The notes: generated by a model not told the origin, from the letters alone. A stretch of DNA of 64,000 bases from Pseudovibrio sp000156235 (GCF_000156235.1 NZ_DS996810.1:1-64000), one strand, 5' to 3'; positions 36,164 to 44,811 are shown, counted from the first letter of the stretch. Made by a program: numbers and translations.

Positions 36164-39100
36164 TCAGATCAGGTTGTCGTCCTGGTTGATCGAATGGATC
36201 TGATCCACAACACCGCCGTCTTCCGTTACGATGGTATTGAAGTCATCTGCCTCAAAGTTTGCCTCTGTCAGATCATCAGCACTGATGCCGTTCAGGGTGT
36301 AGGTGTGACCACCATTGTCCAGAACTTCGATCACAACACTGTTGTTCTCTTCAGTGATCTGAACCTGAGATGCGTTCAGGTTGCCGAAATCGATGGTGTC
36401 GGTTGCAGGATCGAAGTTCGTGATGACTTCTTCTGCTGCCCAATCCCAATTGATTTCTACGGTATCGCCACCGATTGCACCATTGCCGTTGTTGGCTGCA
36501 GCTGCGAGAGCTGGTTCCGGAGCATCCTGTGTTTCGCGAGGACCTTCTTCCTGTTCAGCTTCTTCAGCCGGTGCTGCAACTGCATCATCGTCTCTGCTGC
36601 TGGAAGCGGTTGCTTCTTCAGGAGCGGATGGAGCTTCAGGTGCTTCTGGAATGTAGGTTGTGTCTACATTTTCAGCTTCAGACTGAGTTCCTACATCTGC
36701 CAGATTTTCGGCATTTGCGAGGAAGTCCTCAATCTTGGCCTGAGCGGCTGCATCATTTGCGAGGATGCTGTTTGCTGTCAGGTCTGCGACGACAATACCA
36801 ACCAGAAGCAGGGACCGTCCGCCGTTACCTGGCAGGGTGAAGAGGACGCCATCGTCAGTCTGTTCAACTTCGAACTGACCGCCGCCAATCCAACCGATGT
36901 TCACGGTATCCTGGGCTGGGTTGAAGTCCTGTACCTCTTCCTGCTTGCCCCACTGCCAATCCAGTGTGAACTCGCGAGGAGAACCATCACCCGGATCAAC
37001 TGGGTCAACCGGATCGACTGGATCCACTGGGTCCGGATCTGGAGTTGGATCTGGATCCGGGGTCGGATCTGGGTCTGGGGTTGGATCTGGATCCGGAGTA
37101 GGATCAACCGGAGGCTGAGTGCTGCCACCAGCAAGCAGATCGCGGATTTCCTGCAAGGTAGAAGGATCTTTGATGTCGAAGTTATCGGCATTCAGATCTT
37201 CAAGGAACACACCTTCCAGCAGGAGGGTCTGACCACCATTGGATGGCAGGGAGATCACCAGACCGTCTTCGCTTTCCGTGAAGCTGATCTGATCTGAACT
37301 GATCCAGCCAATGCTGATCTTATGTTCTGCAGGGTTGAAGTCGGTGATAACGCTGTTCTCACCCCAAGCCCATGTGAACACGACCACACCATCACCAGGA
37401 ACCTGACCTGGAGTACCTGTGCCCGGGTCAACTGGGTCGACCGGGTCGACTGGGTCAACAGGATCAACTGGGTCCGGATCCGGATCGGTTGGATCAACAG
37501 GATCGACTGGGTCAGTTGGACCGAAATCGCCTGGTCTCGTCTGGTGACCGTCTGTTGTGTCGCCTGCTGGTGCTTCTGGGGTCAGAAGACCTTCACGGCT
37601 TACAAGGGTCACGTCATTCTGGTCGAAACCGAATGGAACTTCGAGGTTATCTTCCATGACCTGGTCGAAGTGGAACTCAAGCTGACCTGGGACCAGATCA
37701 TCAAGAGAGATACCTTCGAAGAGGAAGCTCTGACCACTTGGCAGTGTAGAAATCAGCAGACCGTCGTCGGTTTCTTCAACGCTCAGACGCTCACGTGTAC
37801 CGTAGTACAGGAAGCTGATTTTCATAGTGGCTGGGTCAAAGTCAGAGATAACTTCGTGTACGCCGTATTCGTGGGACCGGATGTAGACTGTGTCGTCTTC
37901 GCGTGGACCCACGCCTTGTTCCCAAGAGACCACACCGCCCAGATCCTGACGCAGGTGTTCGTTCCCGACGATCCCGAAGTCTGAGATATCGACATCCTGG
38001 TAGGTCACTCCCTGAACGATCTGTGCCGCGGAGCTCCATGGGCTGTCGATGACGATTTCACCGGAAGGTGCCTTCGTTACGATAAGGCCGTGCACAGAAG
38101 TGCCGCCGAAGTCCAGCTCATCCGTGGCCGGATTGAAGCCAACAATATCGTCTGCGTTGGTATCTGCGCGGAACTTGGAGCCGCCTTCGTCTGTTGTGCC
38201 AGTTACGGTAGGAGGGTTGGAGCCGTCATTGTCATAGACAAGTTCGTATCCGCCGCCCTGACCCGGATCTGGCTGTTCTACTGTCTCACCGATTGCAGAG
38301 ACAACTTCGTTGAACGCAGACTGGTCTGCGACGGAGAAGTTCGCCAGTGACAGATCGGAGAGGGTCACACCCTGGAAGATGGTGGTGGAGAGAATGTTGC
38401 CGAGTTCATCGGTAATTACGATGCGGACTGTCTGTCCAAGTGCATCACCGCTTTCCTCGAAGATCTCAAACTGCTCACCAGTTACACCCTGCAGGATGTG
38501 GATCATGTCGGTTGAAGGATCGAAGTCCGGAACAACCTGAGATTCACTGTCCAGACCGAGCATGTACATGTCGCCGGTATGGCCGCCGTGTCCATCATCG
38601 CCATCACCTGGATGACTACCATGACCGTCATCTCCGTCACCCGGATCAACAGGATCAACTGGGTCGACAGGATCAACCGGATCGACTGGGTCAACAGGGT
38701 CCACCGGATCAACTGGATCGGTTGGATCCACTGGCTGGGAGTTACCGCCAACAAGATCTCTGATGAGCTCTGCTGCAGATGCATCCTGAATGGAGAAGTT
38801 AGCCATTGTCAGGTCGGCGAGGGAAACTCCGGCCAAGAGCAAGGTCTGACCACCATTGGAAGGGATAGAGAAGAGAACGCCATCGGCTGTCTCAGTCACA
38901 TCAAGCTGATCGGAACTGATCCAGTCCACGAAGATCACGCCGTCTTCGGTGTCAAAGTCGTTTACGACTTCCTGTTCACCGTAGGACCATGTGACGACCA
39001 CGTCTGCATCTTCCTTTGGCACGCCAACGCCTGGCAGAGAGCCATTCAGGCCTTCATCACCAGTCAGGCGGTCCTGGAAGTAGTCGATCGCTTCGTCAAC

Positions 39101-39772
39101 AGATGGGCTCTCAAAGCCACCAAACTGTTCAACATACTGAAGAATGGATGTGCCGTACTCATCCTGAGAAACGTTGCCACCCTGCAGGAGAGCAAGGGTG
39201 CCGTACGCACCACGCAGGTGAGCGGCTGCCAGAATACCGGTTAGTGTGAGGGTTACGCTAACCTCTTGGCCGTTCTGCTCGTATGTGAATTCCTGTCCAA
39301 TAAAGTCATCCAGTGTCTGACCACTGTTGGACAGTCCGTTTTCGATAATCTGAAGATTGTAGCCAAACGCTTCCTGAATGGCGACTTCCTGCTTTTCAGC
39401 AGTCATGAAATCTTCAAGTGAGGTTACGCCGTTCTTGCCGGTCCACTGGCCATCCCATGTGTTGGTGGCTGCGCCGTTGCCGTAGAAGACGTCATCATCA
39501 TAATAGCCCAGATCAATAAGCAGGGCTTCACCAAACTGGTATCCGACGAACCCAAGAGAGTTCATGGAGCGATAAGACATTGCGCTCCACTGGTCGTCGT
39601 TCAGATCCCCCCAACTGTCATACTCTGGAAAGAAGTCTTGCACCGGACCGCCTGCCCATTCAGTGAGCTGCCAATCCTGAATTCTGCCGTCGTTGTATCT
39701 TTCGCGATCCCAACCGGATTCGAAAGCCCGCAATGCGTCACGGAATTCGTCATATGTGCCACGATAGTCCAT
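36164..39772 (-). CDS. Large acidic multi-repeat protein, probable type I secretion substrate
   Basis: A 1202-residue acidic protein with no N-terminal signal peptide and almost no cysteine. Residues 1-250 form a separate domain with FESGWD (Glu18), VGYQFGEALL (77-86), WDGQWTGKNGV and AAAHLRGA (182-189), a pattern that recalls lysozyme or transglycosylase domains (catalytic Glu in ESG, then a GxYQF-like motif). Seven diverged repeats follow at about 257-343, 400-495, 533-612, 626-710, 796-882, 934-1020 and 1103-1182, each with a TW.WG..EV..DF.P..D...GWI start and an LLL.GV...DL...NF end. Linkers rich in Asp-Pro-Val, Asp-Pro-Thr or Ala-Glu separate them. RTX nonapeptides are absent. The adjacent exporter and adaptor and the uncleaved acidic C terminus point to type I export. 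The enzymatic role is inference. Confidence 0.8.
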   Translation of the reverse strand: MDYRGTYDEFRDALRAFESGWDRERYNDGRIQDWQLTEWAGGPVQDFFPEYDSWGDLNDDQWSAMSYRSMNSLGFVGYQFGEALLIDLGYYDDDVFYGNGAATNTWDGQWTGKNGVTSLEDFMTAEKQEVAIQEAFGYNLQIIENGLSNSGQTLDDFIGQEFTYEQNGQEVSVTLTLTGILAAAHLRGAYGTLALLQGGNVSQDEYGTSILQYVEQFGGFESPSVDEAIDYFQDRLTGDEGLNGSLPGVGVPKEDADVVVTWSYGEQEVVNDFDTEDGVIFVDWISSDQLDVTETADGVLFSIPSNGGQTLLLAGVSLADLTMANFSIQDASAAELIRDLVGGNSQPVDPTDPVDPVDPVDPVDPVDPVDPVDPVDPGDGDDGHGSHPGDGDDGHGGHTGDMYMLGLDSESQVVPDFDPSTDMIHILQGVTGEQFEIFEESGDALGQTVRIVITDELGNILSTTIFQGVTLSDLSLANFSVADQSAFNEVVSAIGETVEQPDPGQGGGYELVYDNDGSNPPTVTGTTDEGGSKFRADTNADDIVGFNPATDELDFGGTSVHGLIVTKAPSGEIVIDSPWSSAAQIVQGVTYQDVDISDFGIVGNEHLRQDLGGVVSWEQGVGPREDDTVYIRSHEYGVHEVISDFDPATMKISFLYYGTRERLSVEETDDGLLISTLPSGQSFLFEGISLDDLVPGQLEFHFDQVMEDNLEVPFGFDQNDVTLVSREGLLTPEAPAGDTTDGHQTRPGDFGPTDPVDPVDPTDPDPDPVDPVDPVDPVDPVDPGTGTPGQVPGDGVVVFTWAWGENSVITDFNPAEHKISIGWISSDQISFTESEDGLVISLPSNGGQTLLLEGVFLEDLNADNFDIKDPSTLQEIRDLLAGGSTQPPVDPTPDPDPTPDPDPTPDPDPTPDPDPVDPVDPVDPVDPGDGSPREFTLDWQWGKQEEVQDFNPAQDTVNIGWIGGGQFEVEQTDDGVLFTLPGNGGRSLLLVGIVVADLTANSILANDAAAQAKIEDFLANAENLADVGTQSEAENVDTTYIPEAPEAPSAPEEATASSSRDDDAVAAPAEEAEQEEGPRETQDAPEPALAAAANNGNGAIGGDTVEINWDWAAEEVITNFDPATDTIDFGNLNASQVQITEENNSVVIEVLDNGGHTYTLNGISADDLTEANFEADDFNTIVTEDGGVVDQIHSINQDDNLI
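36992..37111 (-). repeat. Coding tandem repeats, Pro-Asp-Pro-Thr and Asp-Pro-Val linker 3
   Basis: Encodes residues 888-927 of the repeat protein: four PDPDPT-like units followed by DPV units. The DNA is near-identical GGATCTGGATCCGGAGTT-type repeats, so length variation by slippage is likely. It is a linker, not a CRISPR array. Confidence 0.85.
37421..37516 (-). repeat. Coding tandem repeats, Asp-Pro-Val linker 2
   Basis: Encodes residues 753-784: about ten DP-containing units (DPVDPVDPTDPDPDPVDPVD and more) between repeats 4 and 5 of the large protein. Nine-base units such as GGGTCGACC recur with small changes. Confidence 0.85.
38642..38731 (-). repeat. Coding tandem repeats, Asp-Pro-Val linker 1
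   Basis: Encodes residues 348-377, nine DPV units between repeats 1 and 2. It is followed by two copies of GDGDDGHG with extra His residues at 378-401. Confidence 0.85.
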
Positions 39773-40398
39773 TGTATTCCCTCAGTTTTTATTGAGAGAT
39801 TCCAGACGACTCCGAAATGAAAGGAGCTAGCCGAATTGCTAAAGTCCAGATGGCTCATTGAGCCTCTCTCGTTAAAAACGAACGTTGATGCGATCTGACT
39901 GCAATTTTGTTCTTTGCGTTTCCAACAGCCGCATTGTTTGCAGTACCAGTGATCGCTTCCGCGTTCGACGAGGGTGATTTTTCTGGAAATTGGGGCCAAA
40001 TTTCGAAAGAAAAATGGAGTATTTATTACGGACGAATTTAAAAAAATCGCCTCGATTCAATGTTTTACATCACAGAATACCGCTTTCAGATTCTCACGAT
40101 TCTGTTTTCGTCCAGTATTTCCGTGGTTTAACGATTCTGGAGATTTAGAAAGAGCTTTGGTATTTTATTGGCGTTTGGGCTGCCTTATTTGCCTTATTTG
40201 GCTTGTATTACTTTAGGATATGTACCTACACATTCTTGTGTATTATGCGGATATCACATGTACTCCACATGCGAACTGGGGACCGACTCAAACTGTCTGA
40301 GCAATCCCTAAAATTCTACCCGCATACATTGATGATTTTAGCAATGTTGATTTGCTCCCAAAATAAGAGTGGCGACTAGCTTATTCTGGGAGGAAGCT
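39773..40398. other. Intergenic region with promoter of the repeat-protein gene
   Basis: A 626-base AT-rich gap between the divergent repeat-protein gene (minus) and the small membrane-protein gene (plus). A GAGGGA ribosome site lies just before the minus-strand ATG. A short direct repeat GCCTTATTT occurs twice at about 40182-40200. I see no convincing gene or clear operator; a regulatory role is likely given its size. Confidence 0.5.
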
Positions 40399-40614
40399 AT
40401 GGCCACGATCGCTCTAAGCATGGCTTTGGCTCTGTGCTTTTTATCTGCTGCACTACTGTTTCTGGCTGTAAGGAACAGGTGGGCTGAACGTTCCAGGGTG
40501 CTGAAGCGCAAAGCGCCAATCAAAGGCGAGTTTGCACTCCATCCTCTCAATCTCATTAAGGAGGAAGAAGAGAAGATAGAGGGCGAACGCCTGAAGCGAC
40601 GGGATGATCTCTAA
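40399..40614 (+). CDS. Small single-helix membrane protein of unknown function
   Basis: 71 residues starting MATIALSMALALCFLSAALL: one hydrophobic helix at about residues 2-25, then a basic segment (RNRWAERSRVLKRK) and a charged C-terminal tail (KEEEEKIEGERLKRRDDL) with a predicted short helix. The ATG at 40399 has a very good GGGAGGA site five bases upstream, which supports a real gene over the in-frame start ten codons before. It is convergent with hmuV and divergent from the secretion locus. No family is recognised; a link to heme uptake or secretion is only by position. Confidence 0.6.
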   Translation: MATIALSMALALCFLSAALLFLAVRNRWAERSRVLKRKAPIKGEFALHPLNLIKEEEEKIEGERLKRRDDL

Positions 40615-40696
40615 GAGAAGTGCGTGAGTTCGCTGCCGGTTGGGCTGAACACGGCCTGCATCACTGCTGTAGACGCGAAGGCCGAGCTGCCTTTGC

Positions 40697-41509
40697 TTAG
40701 GACGGGCGCAGCTCTGACCATGACTTGCCGAGTTTCTGGCCTTTCGCCAGATGGCCCCACTTGGTTTCCAGCATGCGATCATCAAGCTGGTAGACTGAGC
40801 GGAGCAGGTCGGTTGTCACCACATCCTGCGGTGTGCCATGAGCGACCAGATTGCCGTGGTTGAGCACGAAGATCTTGTCTGCGTAAACACAGGCCAGATC
40901 GATATCATGCAGAACGGCGATAACACCGCCGCCTTCATTGGCATACTTACGACCCGTTTCCAGCACATCAATCTGGTGCTTCAGATCGAGGCTAGCGGTC
41001 GGCTCATCGAGAAACAGGTAATTGGCCCGGCCTTCCTGTCGAGGCTCCCATACCTGACAAAGCACGCGTGCCAGATGAACACGTTGCTTTTCGCCGCCTG
41101 AAAGCTCCTGATAGTACCTGTGCAGGTAAGAGCTGAGGCCGACACGGTCGAGCGCTTCTAGCACGCGCGGGCGCAATTGCTTGGCCCTGAGGCCATGTGT
41201 GCCGGAGACGAGCCCCAGCATCACCACTTCTTCAACTGAGAACGGAAATGAGAGTTGCGAGCTTTGCGGCAGGACGGCCCTGCGGCTTGCCAATTCGACT
41301 GCCGGAACAGACAGGATCGAGGTGCCGTCCAGCATCACCGTGCCAGCGGTTGGCGTCAGATCGCCCGTCAGGCACTTCAAGAGCGTCGATTTGCCTGCCC
41401 CATTGGGGCCGATAATGACGGTCAGCTCCCCCGGACAGCTGCGGAAGTAGACATCTCGCAGAAGCTTCTTTGGGCCTGCATGGACGGTGATGTTGATCGC
41501 TTCAAGCAT
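40697..41509 (-). CDS. hmuV: Heme ABC transporter ATP-binding protein
   Basis: HmuV-type ATPase of 270 residues with Walker A GPNGAGKSTLLKCL, signature LSGGEKQRVHLARVL and Walker B YLFLDEPTASLD. It belongs to the siderophore/heme/B12 import class and is the last gene of hmuTUV. It energises transfer of heme from HmuT through HmuU into the cytoplasm. Confidence 0.95.
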   Translation of the reverse strand: MLEAINITVHAGPKKLLRDVYFRSCPGELTVIIGPNGAGKSTLLKCLTGDLTPTAGTVMLDGTSILSVPAVELASRRAVLPQSSQLSFPFSVEEVVMLGLVSGTHGLRAKQLRPRVLEALDRVGLSSYLHRYYQELSGGEKQRVHLARVLCQVWEPRQEGRANYLFLDEPTASLDLKHQIDVLETGRKYANEGGGVIAVLHDIDLACVYADKIFVLNHGNLVAHGTPQDVVTTDLLRSVYQLDDRMLETKWGHLAKGQKLGKSWSELRPS

Positions 41510-41518
41510 CTACATTCC

Positions 41519-42622
41519 TCAGAGTTGGACCTGGTTCTTGCGACCAAGCAGGATGGAGAGGAACACCGGTGCACCGATCACTGCAGTGATAATGCCGATT
41601 GGCAGCTCTGCGGGTGCAACAACGGTTCTTGCGACAACATCTGCAGCAACGAGCAGGGATGCTCCAAGCAAAGCGCAGGATGGAAGAAGGAAGCGGTGGT
41701 CTGGTCCAATTACCAATCTCAAGACGTGGGGCACAACGATCCCAACAAAGCCAATTGCACCAGCCGCCGCAACTGAAGCTCCGGTTGCTCCGGCAACCAG
41801 AATGATGATCAAGCGCTTGAGGTGCTGCGTATTGAAGCCCAGATGGAAAGCTTCTGCCTCACCCAGCAGAAACGCATTCAAGCCCTTTGCAATGAACGGG
41901 AGGGAAATCAGAACAGCAAGCGCGAATGGCAGCGTGGACCACACTCGCGGCCACGTGGAACTGCCCAGTCCGCCCATACCCCAGAAGGTCAGGTCACGCA
42001 GCTCTTCGTCTGTACTGCCAAAAACAAGGAAACCGGTGACTGCGCCAGCCAATGCGCCAAGAGCAATGCCTGCGAGCAGCATGGTCGCGATGGAGGTTTG
42101 GCCGCGCCGAGTGGCGACCTTGTAGAGCAGGGCGGTTGTCGCCGCACCGCCGATGAAGGCGCCCCATGGCAGGAGGTAGACGGAATAGTCATCTAAAAAC
42201 CAAGCAGGCAGACCGGAAGAGAGGGTGATCACACAAACTGCAGCGAGGCCTGCGCCGGATGATACGCCAACCAAGCCGGGATCGGCGAGGGGATTGCGGA
42301 ACAGGCCCTGCATCATAGCCCCGGAGGCCGCGAGTGACGCACCAACAAGACAGCCAAGCAGCGTTCTTGGCATGCGGATGTCCATGAGCACCACTTTATC
42401 TCTTAGGGTGAGCGCGGTTTCATCACCCAGAAGCCAATAATCAATCGCGCCAAAGATATGTGAGACTGACACTTCTGTTGGCCCAACAGCCAGCGAGACA
42501 AAGCAAACCACCAGCAGCAGAGCCGCCAAAGCGCGGAGGGCATAGTGCTGGCAGATTTCCCTGCCTGTTCTTGCATGGGTTACTGGTGACTTGAACGCCT
42601 CAGACAGTGTCATCTCACTCAT
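41519..42622 (-). CDS. hmuU: Heme ABC transporter permease
   Basis: FecCD/BtuC-family permease of 367 residues with about ten membrane segments. Recognisable stretches are VLMDIRMPRTLLGCLVGASL, ASGAMMQGLFRNPLADPGLV and VGFIGIVVPHVLR-like GFVGIVVPHVLRLVIG near the end. It begins 12 bases after the hmuT stop codon and is followed after 9 bases by hmuV. Confidence 0.95.
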   Translation of the reverse strand: MSEMTLSEAFKSPVTHARTGREICQHYALRALAALLLVVCFVSLAVGPTEVSVSHIFGAIDYWLLGDETALTLRDKVVLMDIRMPRTLLGCLVGASLAASGAMMQGLFRNPLADPGLVGVSSGAGLAAVCVITLSSGLPAWFLDDYSVYLLPWGAFIGGAATTALLYKVATRRGQTSIATMLLAGIALGALAGAVTGFLVFGSTDEELRDLTFWGMGGLGSSTWPRVWSTLPFALAVLISLPFIAKGLNAFLLGEAEAFHLGFNTQHLKRLIIILVAGATGASVAAAGAIGFVGIVVPHVLRLVIGPDHRFLLPSCALLGASLLVAADVVARTVVAPAELPIGIITAVIGAPVFLSILLGRKNQVQL

Positions 42623-42634
42623 AGCCGCCTCGCC

Positions 42635-43561
42635 TTAGGATTTAGGGGTGGTCTTTGCCGCAATTTTCACGAAGCGGTCGCTCAGATCACGGATCGCCTC
42701 TGCAGTGCGTGGGCCAAAGCCGAGCAGGTAGACGCCATCCATTACAATGAGATTGCCGTTCAGACCTGCTGGTGTGAGATTGAAACCTGGCTCTTTCAAG
42801 ATTTCGGACTGACCGCTGGAGCCTGGACGGGACATCATCATGATAACATCCGGAGCCGCTGCGATGAGCGCTTCCTTAGACACTGGTTTGTAGCCACGCA
42901 GGTCGGCAAACACGTTGGTTGCGCCAGCGAGGCCAATAACAGCGTGAGCTCCGGTTTCACGCCCGGCAACGAGTGGCTTGCCGCCCCCTTCAGAGATAAC
43001 AAAGACGACTTTGAGCGGCTTGGCCTGCTCCTGCGCATATGCCAGAGCGCCATCCAGATCCGCTTTGACTTTGGCTTTGAGTGCTTTGGTTTCCTCTGGA
43101 AGCTGTAATGCGTTGCCGACCACATCAATCTTTTCGAGGATGCCTTCCGGAGAATAGACCTCTTTCACTTCTGTCAGATTGATGGAGGCCGCTTTCAGGA
43201 CATCCACCGCGGTTTGCGGTCCTGAGCCTTCCATCATCAGAATATGGGTCGGATTGGAGGCCAGCACGCCTTCTGCACTCAGGGCACGCATGTAGCCAAC
43301 GTTGGGAAGTTTTTGCGCTTCAGTTGGGTAAAGACTTGTTGTGTCGACCGCGACGATCCTGTCCTGCGCTTCCAGAGCGTAGACGATTTCTGTCACAGAC
43401 GAGCCAATCGAGATGATGCGCTGATTTTTTTGGAGATCTTCAGCCTGGACCTGACCAATGAACATGCCGAAAAACAGGCTGAGAAGCGCTGCGGCTGCAT
43501 AAGGAAGCATAAGAGAAAACGATTTGAGAGCTCTGGTTAGAAGACACATAGCTGCACCCAT
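42635..43561 (-). CDS. hmuT: Heme ABC transporter periplasmic binding protein
   Basis: Periplasmic heme-binding protein of the HmuT/BtuF-like family, 308 residues. An N-terminal signal segment ends near GQVQA-EDLQ (residue 40), and RIISIGSSVTEIVYALEAQDRIVAVDTTS is the typical opening strand-helix (split here as separate motifs: RIISIGSSVTEIVY, then RIVAVDTTS). A Tyr in VGYMRALSAEG is the usual heme ligand position. The ATG at 43561 has no clear ribosome site, and a later Met could be the true start. No outer-membrane receptor or TonB gene is in the window. Confidence 0.92.
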   Translation of the reverse strand: MGAAMCLLTRALKSFSLMLPYAAAALLSLFFGMFIGQVQAEDLQKNQRIISIGSSVTEIVYALEAQDRIVAVDTTSLYPTEAQKLPNVGYMRALSAEGVLASNPTHILMMEGSGPQTAVDVLKAASINLTEVKEVYSPEGILEKIDVVGNALQLPEETKALKAKVKADLDGALAYAQEQAKPLKVVFVISEGGGKPLVAGRETGAHAVIGLAGATNVFADLRGYKPVSKEALIAAAPDVIMMMSRPGSSGQSEILKEPGFNLTPAGLNGNLIVMDGVYLLGFGPRTAEAIRDLSDRFVKIAAKTTPKS

Positions 43562-43652
43562 TTGCGAGGAGGTATTTCATTCCTGCGGGCATGAGTGGCT
43601 TTTGGCTTCCCAAATTCGCCCGTCTAGTAAAGCGCTATCTTTTAGAATAACA

Positions 43653-43667
43653 TGAGTGGAATACTCA
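43653..43667. promoter_or_regulatory. Candidate iron-responsive (Iron-Rhodo-box type) operator
   Basis: TGA-N9-TCA (TGAGTGGAATACTCA), extended to the symmetric ATGAGT/ACTCAT, in the gap between hmuT (minus) and the heme monooxygenase (plus). The TGA-N9-TCA pattern is the iron box bound by RirA in rhizobial alphaproteobacteria. TTTAGAA just upstream also resembles half of an Irr element. Assignment is by motif and position only. Confidence 0.55.
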
Positions 43668-43961
43668 TATTTATAATAGCGGTCAATGTCAAAAATGAAA
43701 GTGATCAGGAAGTCAGGTGAATATACGAAATAATACTTGACTATTAAATTCATATTTTCATACATACCCGGATTGACCGCCTCCATGGGCGTGTCGTTAA
43801 GACCATTTTGCCAGCCAAGCGGTTTAATTCGCTAGCCAGCCTCCGCATGCCCTTCTTAATCCTGTAGTGGTATGTGTTTAGAGTGTGGCTCTGAAGACCT
43901 GAAACTTTGCTGGGCCTTTAACAGGAAAGGCTCATGTACTAATTGGCTAAGGAGTTCCGGC

Positions 43962-44285
43962 GTGTACATCGCAATGAACCGTTTCCGCGTGGTGCGGGGC
44001 AAAGAAGAAGAGTTTGAAACCGTTTGGAAAAACCGTGAGCGTCATCTGAGCTCTGTTCCTGGTTACATTGAGTTTCGGATGCTCAAGGGTGAAACCCTGG
44101 AAGACCATACGCTTTACGCCTCCCACACCCTTTGGGATTCCTACGAGAATTTCCAGGCCTGGACAAAGTCCGAGGCCTTCGCGTCTGCTCATAAAGGCGC
44201 TGGCACCCGCATGAATTTCTATCTGGGCGGCCCACACTTTGAAGGCTTTGAAGTCATCCTGACCGAGACCCGCGAAGTCGCTTAA
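43962..44285 (+). CDS. Heme-degrading monooxygenase (IsdG family)
   Basis: Cytoplasmic ferredoxin-fold enzyme of 107 residues that opens the heme ring to release iron. With GTG at 43962 as start (AAGGAG seven bases upstream) the family residues fall at Asn6, Trp67 and His77, matching the spacing of Asn7/Trp67/His77 known from IsdG. An upstream in-frame start would add 30 unrelated residues. It is divergent from hmuTUV, fitting import followed by breakdown of heme. General antibiotic-biosynthesis monooxygenases share the fold, but the triad supports heme use. Confidence 0.86.
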   Translation: MYIAMNRFRVVRGKEEEFETVWKNRERHLSSVPGYIEFRMLKGETLEDHTLYASHTLWDSYENFQAWTKSEAFASAHKGAGTRMNFYLGGPHFEGFEVILTETREVA

Positions 44286-44361
44286 AGCCTTCCTGATTGG
44301 GAGCTACAACCTGCTGTAGCTTCCTTTCACCCCCTCCTAAGGATCAATTGCGCTTGTATAT

Positions 44362-44388
44362 TTTGTGTGCAAACTATTTGTATGCAAA
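44362..44388. promoter_or_regulatory. Tandem dyads upstream of the MarR gene
   Basis: TTTGTGTGCAAA (44362-44373) and TTTGTATGCAAA (44377-44388), each with TTTG/CAAA symmetry and 15 bases apart, lie 19-45 bases before the MarR start. They are probable autoregulatory operators. Confidence 0.6.
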
Positions 44389-44406
44389 GTATATGGAGTG
44401 CTGACG

Positions 44407-44811
44407 ATGCGCCTTGATAACTGCATCTTTTATCTGCTTTCCCGAAGCGCCAGAAGCGGCGCGCGTTTTTATAAGAAACAGCTGGAAGAGCTCGGCCTTA
44501 CGCCGGTTCAATCCATAGTTTTGCAAGCATTGGCAGTTCAGGACGGTTGCACCACGTCTCAACTTGGCAAAGCGGCTGAGCTGGATAATGCCACGCTGAC
44601 CGGTGTTTTAGATCGACTTTGCCCTGCCGGATATCTGGAGCGGAAAGCCAGCCCGGACGACCGACGCACTCAGCACATTTTCCTCACTGAGCGCGGGCAG
44701 GAGATCACAGAAGTTCTCGATAGTTTAACCGAAGACGCAAACGCCAGGTTCCTTGCGGAACTGAGTGATCGTGAGAGGGACGACCTCAAGGCGCTGCTGG
44801 CGCGGCTTTGA
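44407..44811 (+). CDS. MarR-family transcriptional regulator
   Basis: Winged-helix repressor of 134 residues. Recognition helix region GCTTSQLGKAAELDNATLTG and the wing SPDDRRTQHIFLTERG match MarR proteins. ATG at 44407 follows GGAG; the frame is open for 14 codons upstream over the operator-like repeats, which argues against an earlier start. It is 33 bases before a thioesterase gene, so the two are likely one transcript. The ligand is unknown. Confidence 0.93.
   Translation: MRLDNCIFYLLSRSARSGARFYKKQLEELGLTPVQSIVLQALAVQDGCTTSQLGKAAELDNATLTGVLDRLCPAGYLERKASPDDRRTQHIFLTERGQEITEVLDSLTEDANARFLAELSDRERDDLKALLARL

Noticed and set aside
36194..38763. Plus-strand frames and possible repeat array in the secretion-substrate gene
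   Set aside because: The units are in-frame Asp-Pro-Val codons of the minus-strand gene. There are no spacers or constant-length repeats, so it is not a CRISPR array.
43577..43786. 69-residue minus-strand frame upstream of hmuT, considered as a HemP-like protein
   Set aside because: It lacks the HemP motif, is very AT-rich and overlaps the iron-box-like site.
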